Shown here one piece after another: positions 21,289-26,521 of a stretch of 27,169 bases of DNA. Position numbers and translations under genes: made by a program. The stretch is from a virus: the IMG/VR virus record IMGVR_UViG_3300025896_000160, positions 1 to 27,169 of that record, one strand, 5' to 3'. Under the pieces are notes generated by a model that worked only from the letters and a program-made list of their open reading frames with translations, had not been told where the DNA came from and did no database searches. The stretch's first letter is position 1. Each line of letters starts with the position of its first letter.

Positions 21289-21317
21289 ATTATAACACCT
21301 ATTAGGTTAATCGTCAA
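21289..21317 (-). promoter_or_regulatory. sigma70 promoter for the tRNA-Lys group
   Basis: TTGACG (21312-21317), 17 bp, TATAAT (21289-21294). About 110 nt of structured leader precede tRNA-Lys(CUU). Confidence 0.85.
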
Positions 21318-21446
21318 CCTAATAATTTAAAAATCAATTGTTGCAGCCAATTACGCTTGATAGGGCCGGCCCCGGTAACTTGTACACAAGGCCCTCCATT
21401 CTCGTATTGCTTGGCTATTTTGCTTGTTGCTAATATTCCATTCCAT
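21314..21446 (-). pseudogene. small gene with a probable frameshift
   Basis: A frame ending GPCVQVTGAGPIKRNWLQQL-IFKLLG stops at the TGA inside the next -35 box, as two other genes here do, and looks like a real protein. It has no start codon. An ATG with AAAGGAAAATATT sits at 21446 but in a different frame (MEWN...). One base change would join them as MEWNILATSK... So this is a frameshifted gene, a programmed frameshift, or a sequence error. Confidence 0.45.
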
Positions 21447-21466
21447 AATATTTTCCTTTAAAAGTT

Positions 21467-21543
21467 TGGAGTACGTGACAGGACTTGAACCTGCATAAAA
21501 CGGGGTTGCAATCCGTAGCCTAACCATTCAGCGACACACGTAC
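21467..21543 (-). tRNA. tRNA-Cys(GCA)
   Basis: Acceptor GTACGTG/CACGTAC, loop TTGCAAC, T-loop TTCAAGT, U73, encoded CCA. Confidence 0.9.
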
Positions 21544-21551
21544 ATAATTCA

Positions 21552-22133
21552 TTACATTGTTGGCCCATTACCGCTCTTGAAACCAACTACACCGCCTTCT
21601 TCTGCAATACGCTTTACAACGTCATCAAATAAGATTGGTGCAAAGTCAGTTTGTTCTACACAGACACAATGATATCGAGTATCAATTACAGGGGCAGCGC
21701 CTTCGTGCTTTACTTTCATTACGCGATTAGCATGAGTATGCCCGTGTACGTTAACGCCAAATCGGCCTAACGATTCTGGGTGTAACGGGATATGACTTAA
21801 GATCATTCCGTTCATAACATGGTATGCACGTAACTCACGAAAATGTTCACGATACTCATCATCACGAAAGATGTCATGGTTGCCACGGATTAATACCTTG
21901 TCGCCGTTTAACCTACGCATAATGCCTAAGCTCTTACGGTTAATAACAACGTCACCTAAGTGGTAAACTTTGTCTGCGGGCTTAACACGTTCGTTCCAAC
22001 GCTTAACCATTTCCTCATCCATTTCGTCTGGATCAGTCCATGGGCGTAACTTGGTAACCCCGTCGTCGAGTGTAAACTTGCATACGCCAGTATGCCCAAA
22101 GTGTGTATCGCTTACTAAGAATACTGCTGGCAT
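21552..22133 (-). CDS. metallophosphoesterase
   Basis: Calcineurin-like phosphoesterase, 193 aa. All five metal motifs are visible: D9-x-H11 (SDTHFGH), G60-D61, G84-N-H86-D87 (RGNHD), H114 (LSHIPLH) and G131-H-T-H134 (VHGHTH). Closest in layout to the small YfcE-like phage and bacterial phosphoesterases. Substrate cannot be told from sequence; its place within the tRNA array suggests a nucleotide or RNA-end substrate, but that is speculation. It lies 19 nt downstream of the HExxH gene and 8 nt upstream of tRNA-Cys. Confidence 0.9.
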   Translation of the reverse strand: MPAVFLVSDTHFGHTGVCKFTLDDGVTKLRPWTDPDEMDEEMVKRWNERVKPADKVYHLGDVVINRKSLGIMRRLNGDKVLIRGNHDIFRDDEYREHFRELRAYHVMNGMILSHIPLHPESLGRFGVNVHGHTHANRVMKVKHEGAAPVIDTRYHCVCVEQTDFAPILFDDVVKRIAEEGGVVGFKSGNGPTM

Positions 22134-22152
22134 ATGGCCTCCGTAGTCAATG

Positions 22153-22551
22153 TTATTCTGAGATTGCTTTTCTAAAAATTATCTCTTGTCTTGCAAACGC
22201 ATCTAGTTCCCATGGCTGATCCAAATACTTTGTGCGCTTGGAATATTTCTTACCGCACCAGTAGTTTGCACCCTTGGTTGCTTGCAATATGCCACGGGCC
22301 ATTTGTCTTACATGCACCATTTCATGTGCGAGTGTAATTCCAAGATCTTTTAATTTCATTGGTCTTACCACAACAACATAGCTATCAAATCCGTGCAACG
22401 GAACGGTCATTCCCATTCCTTCGCATTCGTTTGCAACACGTACCAACAGAGTTTTACGGCTGTTAGTCAGGCCCAATTGGCGAATCATGCTGGGCAAAAT
22501 TGCCTTAACAAATTCTACTTTTTTTGGGCTACCTTCAACTAGAAATTCCAT
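22153..22551 (-). CDS. SprT-like HExxH metalloprotease
   Basis: A 132-aa protein with H76-E-M-V-H80 (LAHEMVHVRQMARG) and a downstream E115 (QPWELDAFARQ) as the third zinc ligand. This matches the SprT-like/gluzincin layout of small phage proteases. Possibly cleaves DNA-protein crosslinks or phage or host proteins. AAGGAGTTATAT before the ATG. First gene of a unit from the promoter at 22575-22603, followed by the phosphoesterase. Confidence 0.8.
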   Translation of the reverse strand: MEFLVEGSPKKVEFVKAILPSMIRQLGLTNSRKTLLVRVANECEGMGMTVPLHGFDSYVVVVRPMKLKDLGITLAHEMVHVRQMARGILQATKGANYWCGKKYSKRTKYLDQPWELDAFARQEIIFRKAISE

Positions 22552-22574
22552 ATAACTCCTTGTTACTATAGACT

Positions 22575-22603
22575 ATTATAGCAGCATTGAGCCTGATTGT
22601 CAA
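22575..22603 (-). promoter_or_regulatory. consensus sigma70 promoter, minus strand
   Basis: TTGACA (22598-22603), 17 bp, TATAAT (22575-22580). Confidence 0.9.
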
Positions 22604-22610
22604 CCGTTTT

Positions 22611-22632
22611 AGTGTTGTATTTTTACAACACT
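22611..22632 (-). repeat. 8-bp stem-loop between a stop codon and a promoter
   Basis: AGTGTTGT-ATTTTT-ACAACACT begins at the stop of the phosphatase and ends 7 bp from the next -35 box. Best member of the family also at 8451, 7316 and 6817. Confidence 0.75.
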
Positions 22633-23099
22633 TAGTCTACACTGCGAAAAGTCCGCCAGTCATCGATGTTGGGCTTTTCATCTTCATCATATGTCCAACC
22701 CAAGGCCTTCATCATACCATGCTTGACAAGTAGATTAGGACTGCGCCATCTGCCCACGTCTTCAAAGCCCATCATCACACCAACCTCACAGACTGCGCCA
22801 CTACGACAAACGCCTGCGTAACAATGAACGACTACGTTCATCTTATTTTCCAATGCGTGTTGCAGTAACCGAACCAGCTCGTCGGCTTGCTCTTGGCTGC
22901 ATCGCATGGCTTCATCTAATGCAAAGTCATTCTTCTCGATGTCCAAGAACTCGAAATCATGACGCTCTTTAAATTGATGAGCTGCTTCGGGTCTCCAGCT
23001 TGCTGGATCAGTAATACTAATTAACATACTATTGGGACCAGCTTCGTGATGGAAGCGAGTTGGAATATCTGCTGCTGCTACGTTTTCAATCCATGGCAT
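22632..23099 (-). CDS. dual-specificity/tyrosine phosphatase-like protein
   Basis: Cysteine phosphatase, 155 aa. The P-loop H92-C93-x5-R99-S (VVHCYAGVCRSG) matches the HCx5R signature of DSP/PTP enzymes. A helix GAVCEVGVMMGFED follows it as in the family. Could remove phosphate from protein, nucleotide or RNA 5' ends; tRNA-array position and nearby phosphoesterase suggest phosphate chemistry on RNA, as inference. Start at 23099 has AGGAGGCTATT before it. tRNA-Thr ends 20 nt upstream in the same direction. Confidence 0.85.
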   Translation of the reverse strand: MPWIENVAAADIPTRFHHEAGPNSMLISITDPASWRPEAAHQFKERHDFEFLDIEKNDFALDEAMRCSQEQADELVRLLQHALENKMNVVVHCYAGVCRSGAVCEVGVMMGFEDVGRWRSPNLLVKHGMMKALGWTYDEDEKPNIDDWRTFRSVD

Positions 23100-23118
23100 A
23101 ATAGCCTCCTGTAAAATT

Positions 23119-23192
23119 TGGTGCTCCAACGTAGAATCAAACTACGGTTACCTCCATACCAAGAAGGCGTTCTATCATTAAACTATAAGAGC
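23119..23192 (-). tRNA. tRNA-Thr(GGU)
   Basis: Acceptor GCTCTTA/TTGGAGC, anticodon stem CCTTC/GGAGG, loop TTGGTAT, encoded CCA. Confidence 0.88.
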
Positions 23193-23194
23193 GA

Positions 23195-23272
23195 TGGTAC
23201 CCCGAGTCGGATTCGAACCGACACGATTCTCCTTTTGAGAGAGACGCCTCATACCAATTGGGCTATCAGGGC
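23195..23272 (-). tRNA. tRNA with Leu CAA anticodon and short variable loop
   Basis: Acceptor GCCCTGA/TCGGGGT, anticodon stem TCTCT/GGAGA, loop CTCAAAA, variable loop of 5 nt, encoded CCA. As at 18384, a Leu anticodon on a class I body. Confidence 0.8.
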
Positions 23273-23277
23273 ATTGT

Positions 23278-23369
23278 TGGTACCAGCGTAGGGAATCGAA
23301 CCCTATCAAGAACGCTAATCTGGCGCTAAAAGGTGTATAAGACCTCTCTGACTACCAAGTCTCGCTGGC
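23278..23369 (-). tRNA. long-variable-arm tRNA with UAU anticodon (Ile?)
   Basis: 92 nt. Acceptor GCCAGCG/CGCTGGT, anticodon stem GAGGT/ACCTT with loop CTTATAC (UAU), about 24-nt variable arm holding CGC-CAGATTA-GCG, T-arm TAGGG-TTCGATT-CCCTA, encoded CCA. A class II body with an Ile anticodon is odd. Confidence 0.6.
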
Positions 23370-23547
23370 ATTGTTAAAAGCCTAGTGCTGTTATGACACA
23401 GCAACATCCCTTGAGCGAGAGCGTAGGAACTGAATCTACGGTAAACACCTCTTGGGTTGAACAGTCAGGACAACTAATTGCATATTACTTCTAACACTTG
23501 TTCAAGGTGTGTCGTTTCTCATACGTTCGTTTCCAACTAGACATAAT
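23370..23547. other. structured spacer, no gene recognised
   Basis: Contains TGCTGT-TATGAC-ACAGCA and a CGTAG...CTACG T-arm-like stem around ATTCAGT. May hold a decayed tRNA; no foldable cloverleaf found. Confidence 0.35.
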
Positions 23548-23625
23548 TGGTCTGCGTGGTAGGATTTGAACCTACAGCCTCCTCGTTCCAAACAAGGCCG
23601 TCTACCAGATTGACATTACACACAG
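23548..23625 (-). tRNA. tRNA-Pro(UGG), copy 1
   Basis: Acceptor CTGTGTG/CACGCAG, anticodon stem CCTTG/CGAGG, loop TTTGGAA, encoded CCA. Confidence 0.88.
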
Positions 23626-23632
23626 ATAAAAC

Positions 23633-23706
23633 TGGTACGGGTGGCAGGGATCGAACCTACGCTCTCAGAGTCAAAGTCTGATATGCTACCATTACATAAC
23701 ACCCGA
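23633..23706 (-). tRNA. tRNA-Gln(UUG)
   Basis: Anticodon stem TCAGA/TCTGA, loop CTTTGAC, T-loop TTCGATC, encoded CCA. The first acceptor pair is a U-U mismatch, common in tRNA-Gln. Confidence 0.92.
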
Positions 23707-23713
23707 ACAAAAT

Positions 23714-23789
23714 TGGTCTCTCCTGTGGGACTCGAACCCACGAAATCCTCGCCCCAAACGAGGTGGCATAGCCGCTAACCGAAAGAGAG
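23714..23789 (-). tRNA. tRNA-Pro(UGG), copy 2
   Basis: Acceptor CTCTCTT/AGGAGAG, anticodon stem CCTCG/CGAGG, loop TTTGGGG, encoded CCA. Confidence 0.88.
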
Positions 23790-23795
23790 ATAAAC

Positions 23796-23870
23796 TGGCC
23801 ACTGTGGTGTACGTCGAAATACACATTCCCATCTATTGGCAAGGTTTGCGCGGACCCGCCTCACACAGTG
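23796..23870 (-). ncRNA. tRNA-like RNA with perfect acceptor but no clear anticodon arm
   Basis: 75 nt with CACTGTG/CACAGTG acceptor, G73, encoded CCA, and T-stem GTGTA/TACAC closing an 8-nt loop TTTCGACG. The D region is a GCGG-GT-CCGC hairpin. TTGCCAA (Gly GCC?) is present but no stem supports it. Confidence 0.5.
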
Positions 23871-23878
23871 ATAAAAAT

Positions 23879-23953
23879 TGGTGCGTCTGTATGGAATCGA
23901 ACCACAATCCCCGGCTTCGTAGACCAGTGTATTATCCATTATACTACAGACGC
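23879..23953 (-). tRNA. tRNA-Arg(ACG)
   Basis: Acceptor GCGTCTG/CAGACGC, anticodon stem CTGGT/GCCGG, loop CTACGAA, encoded CCA. A34 would be made inosine by host TadA. Confidence 0.92.
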
Positions 23954-23961
23954 AAATTGAA

Positions 23962-24180
23962 TTTGTAAGTAGTTGAGCCGCTTGTATCTCAACGCTTCTC
24001 CCGATTTAACTAGTCCGGACGGGATCGGTATGTTACTTGGGATACTTTGTCCAGCGTGGCAACCATCTGCGTCGATCCCATTTAAGCGATCAACCGGGAG
24101 TCGAACCCGCTTGCCTTCTACTATATCAGTCCTTCGAAGAAACTTTTATAGCGTGACGTTCTCTTGCTAACACTTACAAA
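23962..24180 (-). ncRNA. inverted-repeat-closed insert 5 (about 220 nt)
   Basis: TTTGTAAGT (23962-23970) pairs with ACTTACAAA (24172-24180). Inside are an AGTTT-CTTCGAA-GGACT anticodon-like arm (UCG), a GCGGG-TTCGACT-CCCGG T-arm-like segment and a GATCCCG...CGGGATC pair. No cloverleaf closes. Confidence 0.45.
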
Positions 24181-24183
24181 ACT

Positions 24184-24259
24184 TGGTGTCCCCTGCAGGG
24201 ATCGAACCTGCTTCATCGGCTTTTCAGACCGCTGCTATGACCACATCAGCTAAAGGAAC
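24184..24259 (-). tRNA. tRNA-Phe(GAA)
   Basis: Acceptor GTTCCTT/AGGGGAC, loop CTGAAAA, T-arm GCAGG-TTCGATC-CCTGC, encoded CCA. Confidence 0.9.
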
Positions 24260-24270
24260 AATAAAACATT

Positions 24271-24366
24271 AAACTTCTTAGGGGTGACCTACGGGGGTCG
24301 AACCCGTACTAACAGAATCACAATCTGGGGTGCTGCCGCTACACTAAGGTCACACCTAAGAAGTTT
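24271..24366. repeat. 12-bp inverted repeat flanking tRNA-His
   Basis: AAACTTCTTAGG (24271-24282) and CCTAAGAAGTTT (24355-24366) lie one base outside the acceptor stem on both sides and would extend it coaxially by 12 bp. Confidence 0.8.
24283..24353 (-). tRNA. tRNA-His(GUG)
   Basis: Acceptor GTGACCT/AGGTCAC, loop TTGTGAT, C73 as expected for His, T-arm ACGGG-TTCGACC-CCCGT. No encoded CCA. The -1 base is U rather than the G expected for tRNA-His. Confidence 0.85.
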
Positions 24367-24373
24367 ATAAAAT

Positions 24374-24447
24374 TGGTAGTTTCTGAAAGAATCGAACTTT
24401 CGTCGACGCAATGTCAATGCATCATTCTGCCATTAAACTAAGAAACT
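24374..24447 (-). tRNA. tRNA-Val(GAC)
   Basis: Acceptor AGTTTCT/AGAAACT, anticodon stem ATGCA/TGCGT, loop TTGACAT, encoded CCA. Confidence 0.88.
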
Positions 24448-24452
24448 ATAAC

Positions 24453-24542
24453 TGGCAGTGAGTGTGGGATTCGAACCCACGTGCCCTTGCGAACACACTC
24501 CTTAGCAGGGAGGTACATTTAGCCGAACTCTGTCAACTCACT
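24453..24542 (-). tRNA. tRNA-Ser(GCU), copy 2
   Basis: Class II: acceptor AGTGAGT/ACTCACT, loop CTGCTAA, variable arm with a TTCG turn, G73, encoded CCA. Confidence 0.9.
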
Positions 24543-24550
24543 ATATTAAA

Positions 24551-24685
24551 TTTGTTTATCGTCACACAATGTCCAAGTCGTGCGCTGAACGTATTACCTA
24601 CGCTTGCTACGGGCTTCGAGTACATACACAAGTGTCTTGGGCGACTCGCGTATCACATAAGGGTAACCGTACACACATAAACAAA
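24551..24685 (-). ncRNA. inverted-repeat-closed insert 6
   Basis: TTTGTTTAT (24551-24559) pairs with ATAAACAAA (24677-24685) around about 117 nt. No tRNA arms or reading frame recognised. Confidence 0.4.
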
Positions 24686-24689
24686 ACTT

Positions 24690-24781
24690 TGGCGGATAGC
24701 AGAGGAGTCGAACCCCATCCCTGTTAAGAGAACCGAGTTTTCAAGGCTCGTCGCAGGACCAACCCCGCTGCATTACTATCC
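24690..24781 (-). tRNA. tRNA-Ser(UGA)
   Basis: Class II: acceptor GGATAGT/GCTATCC, loop CTTGAAA, long variable arm, G73, encoded CCA. Confidence 0.9.
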
Positions 24782-24788
24782 ATAAAAT

Positions 24789-24862
24789 TGGCGGGCCATG
24801 AAAGACTCGAACTTCCACGAACGGTTTTGGAGACCGCTATGCTGCCATTACATCAATGACCC
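24789..24862 (-). tRNA. tRNA-Trp(CCA)
   Basis: Acceptor GGGTCAT/ATGGCCC, anticodon stem GCGGT/ACCGT, loop CTCCAAA, G73, encoded CCA. Confidence 0.93.
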
Positions 24863-24868
24863 TTAAAC

Positions 24869-24944
24869 TGGCTCCATCTGTTGGATTCGAACCAACCTCA
24901 CCTGGTTAACAGCCAGGGGCACTCACCGAGAATACTAAGATGGA
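24869..24944 (-). tRNA. tRNA-Asn(GUU)
   Basis: Acceptor TCCATCT/AGATGGA, anticodon stem CCTGG/CCAGG, loop CTGTTAA, G73, encoded CCA. Confidence 0.94.
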
Positions 24945-24952
24945 ATATAAAT

Positions 24953-25026
24953 TGGTTCCTCCAACAAGAATCGAACTTGTGATAAAGGCTTATCAAGCCT
25001 ACGTTATACCATTTAACTACAGAGGA
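24953..25026 (-). tRNA. tRNA-Ile(GAU)
   Basis: Acceptor TCCTCTG/TGGAGGA, loop TTGATAA, T-arm ACAAG-TTCGATT-CTTGT, encoded CCA. Confidence 0.9.
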
Positions 25027-25033
25027 AAAATAC

Positions 25034-25109
25034 TGGTGCGACTTGTTGGAGTTGAACCAACCGCCAAGGCATTATGAGTACCCTGCTCTAACCGATGAGC
25101 TAAAGTCGC
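25034..25109 (-). tRNA. tRNA-Met(CAU), copy 2
   Basis: Acceptor GCGACTT/AAGTCGC, D-arm GCTC/GAGC, loop CTCATAA, encoded CCA. Elongator Met or Ile2. Confidence 0.9.
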
Positions 25110-25116
25110 ATAAACT

Positions 25117-25201
25117 TGGTGGAGTATCCTGGGATCGAACCAGGCGTGCCCGAAGGCGGCGGATTTACAGTCCACTGCATCACCATTGATGCTTCTACTC
25201 C
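25117..25201 (-). tRNA. tRNA-Tyr(GUA), copy 1
   Basis: Class II: acceptor GGAGTAG/ATACTCC, anticodon stem GTGGA/TCCGC, loop CTGTAAA, variable arm GCC-TTCG-GGC, encoded CCA. Confidence 0.92.
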
Positions 25202-25206
25202 ATATT

Positions 25207-25294
25207 TGGTGGGTGTGGTAAGATTCGAACTTACTAAGCCTTTCGGCAACCGGGTTACAGCCGGCAGTGACACTCCAACGTCGACCGCACATCC
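25207..25294 (-). tRNA. tRNA-Tyr(GUA)-like, copy 2
   Basis: Class II: acceptor GGATGTG/CACACCC, loop CTGTAAC. The variable arm has the same GCC-GAAA-GGC as tRNA-Leu(UAG) at 18295, so the body may be Leu-derived. Encoded CCA. Confidence 0.82.
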
Positions 25295-25348
25295 ATTATT
25301 ATTTAAACACACTGTCTGCGGCATTACAGCCCTGACCAGCTCAATGTG

Positions 25349-25443
25349 TATATTAAAGCACATACCAGTCCCGGGGATTCGAACCCCTTTCTCTAGTAGT
25401 TTACCACGACGTTTGCAGTCAGGCAAGTATATGCTTTAATATA
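25349..25443 (-). ncRNA. inverted-repeat-closed insert 7: tRNA-like, no anticodon loop
   Basis: A 17-bp stem with one mismatch (25349-25365 with 25427-25443) closes three hairpins: TGAC-TGCAAAC-GTCG, GTGG-TAAA-CTAC and a T-arm GGGG-TTCGAAT-CCCC. Cloverleaf-like, with a tetraloop where the anticodon should be. Confidence 0.55.
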
Positions 25444-25570
25444 CTAGATTTTTTACACCACATAAGATGCTTCATCCCTAGTACCGCCCGTTTACAACTT
25501 GTTTTAAGTGCGTTGTCAGGACCTCGTTTCCTGGGCAGGGTTACTGCTCTTATTGCACACTTTGCCATCA
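25444..25570. other. structured spacer right of the tRNA array
   Basis: No gene seen. Holds CAGGA-CCTCGTT-TCCTG and ACAAC...GTTGT stems; might be the processed 5' leader of the array. Confidence 0.35.
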
Positions 25571-25720
25571 TTACGTAACTGAAAAATCACGCTCCGGCTT
25601 TACTTTTGCATTGTAGTAAAACTCTACACGTTTAATCTTATTCTGAAGCAATTGTTTAAATTGCTCCGGAGTAAGGACATGCTGTTTAGTCCACTCTGCT
25701 TCATGTTTCGCTGTCTTCAA
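25571..25720 (-). CDS. small protein with TTG start, 49 aa
   Basis: TTG at 25720 with TAGGAATAGAAT in front encodes MKTAKHEAEWTKQHVLTPEQ followed by a helical, basic stretch and a VEFYYNAKVKP segment. Composition is that of a real protein; unknown family. It begins right after a strong terminator, so its own promoter is unclear. Confidence 0.55.
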   Translation of the reverse strand: MKTAKHEAEWTKQHVLTPEQFKQLLQNKIKRVEFYYNAKVKPERDFSVT

Positions 25721-25738
25721 ATTCTATTCCTATAAAAG

Positions 25739-25770
25739 AAAAACCCTGGACTTTTTAGGTTCCAGGGTTT
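25739..25770. terminator. strong bidirectional hairpin terminator
   Basis: AAAACCCTGGA and TCCAGGGTTTT pair over 11 bp with U-rich arms on both strands. Ends transcripts from the promoters at 26021 and 26122. Confidence 0.9.
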
Positions 25771-26014
25771 TAATAATCAGATTAGATTATCTTATCCTGG
25801 ATGTACTCCTGAAATATGACGGATTGAATAACTCATATTAAAGGACGGGCTGGTAGGCAAACTCTGTTTAGAGCACCATAGCTGCGGGTTCGATATAAAG
25901 TTAATGTTCATCATAATAATCTTGTACTTTTACTTAGCCTCTTAGATCACTGCTGTATGCTCTTATGGCGAAAAAACTTAATTTTTCTTTTATAAGAACT
26001 AACTGCTGCATCAT
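25771..26014 (-). ncRNA. candidate ncRNA between promoter and terminator
   Basis: About 240-270 nt bounded by a consensus promoter and a strong terminator. The plus sequence carries a GCGGGTTCGAT T-arm-like fragment and a CATATTAAAGGACGGGCTGG segment recalling the inserts of the tRNA array. A 42-codon frame (25786-25914) lacks a ribosome binding site. Confidence 0.4.
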
Positions 26015-26095
26015 GTATCTATTATAGCGTACTTCCTTTAACTTGTCAAGTCTTTTCAGACTTATTTTAAAATTTCTTTTTAGTAGCAGTAGCAT
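25934..26095 (-). CDS. possible small basic protein, 53 or 27 aa
   Basis: Frame from ATG 26095 (MLLLLKRNFKISLKRLDKLK) runs through the promoter at 26021-26049. An in-frame ATG at 26014 is the exact predicted +1 of that promoter (MMQQLVLIKEKLSFFAIRAY). The upstream ATG lies in the loop of a 7-bp hairpin (26085-26108). Either form may be chance. Confidence 0.3.
   Translation of the reverse strand: MLLLLKRNFKISLKRLDKLKEVRYNRYMMQQLVLIKEKLSFFAIRAYSSDLRG
26021..26049 (-). promoter_or_regulatory. consensus sigma70 promoter, minus strand
   Basis: TTGACA (26044-26049), 17 bp, TATAAT (26021-26026). A 6-bp stem with TTTC loop (26048-26063) overlaps the -35 box. Confidence 0.9.
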
Positions 26096-26121
26096 TTCTA
26101 TTACTGCTTCTTCTTGTATTA

Positions 26122-26150
26122 ATTATAACATCGTTTGTTCTACTTGTCAA
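26122..26150 (-). promoter_or_regulatory. consensus sigma70 promoter, minus strand
   Basis: TTGACA (26145-26150), 17 bp, TATAAT (26122-26127), 101 bp upstream of a second one in tandem. Confidence 0.9.
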
Positions 26151-26191
26151 GAACTTTTTGAACTTATTTTCTGTAGTACACTTTCTAATCC

Positions 26192-26521
26192 TTAAAAAGG
26201 GATGTCATCATCCATGTCAGCAAACACTACTGGCTCACGCTTGGGTGCTACATAGTTTTCATTGTGGAAATTGTCAAACACATCTTGATATTCTCCCCTC
26301 CAATCACCACATCGCAGTCTGTCTTGATTATTACACAGAATTTCAACTTTGTCAAGACTTGAGTGAGGATTCCAAGGATGATGCACTGTAACATATCCAT
26401 TATAGAATGTACCTTCCCAGGCGCCGTTGACTACCCAAAAGTCAAAGTGTGTGGGACTGTGCTCTTGACCAAGATTGACAAGCAAACTTGGCTTGTCTTT
26501 TGTACCTAACATCAGTCTCAT
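26192..26521 (-). CDS. hypothetical protein, 109 aa
   Basis: Trp/His-rich beta-type start (DFWVVNGAWEGTFYNGYVTV) and an acidic tail ending FADMDDDIPF, a C-terminal pattern reminiscent of SSB-like or ssDNA-associated proteins. Start at 26521 overlaps the upstream stop (TAATG). Unknown function. Confidence 0.75.
   Translation of the reverse strand: MRLMLGTKDKPSLLVNLGQEHSPTHFDFWVVNGAWEGTFYNGYVTVHHPWNPHSSLDKVEILCNNQDRLRCGDWRGEYQDVFDNFHNENYVAPKREPVVFADMDDDIPF

Noticed and set aside
23962-24180. Group I intron or tmRNA in the 220-nt insert
   Set aside because: I could not find a P7/G-binding core, a proper 3' terminal G context, or a tmRNA tag frame and tRNA-like domain that closes.
25017-25439. 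Overlapping frames of about 90-108 codons in the tRNA array
   Set aside because: Peptides such as GIEPGVPEGGG arise from reading T-arms of consecutive tRNAs; no binding sites and full overlap with tRNA genes.
25786-25914. 42-codon frame beginning MMNINFISNPQ
   Set aside because: No ribosome binding site and low-information composition; overlaps the candidate ncRNA.
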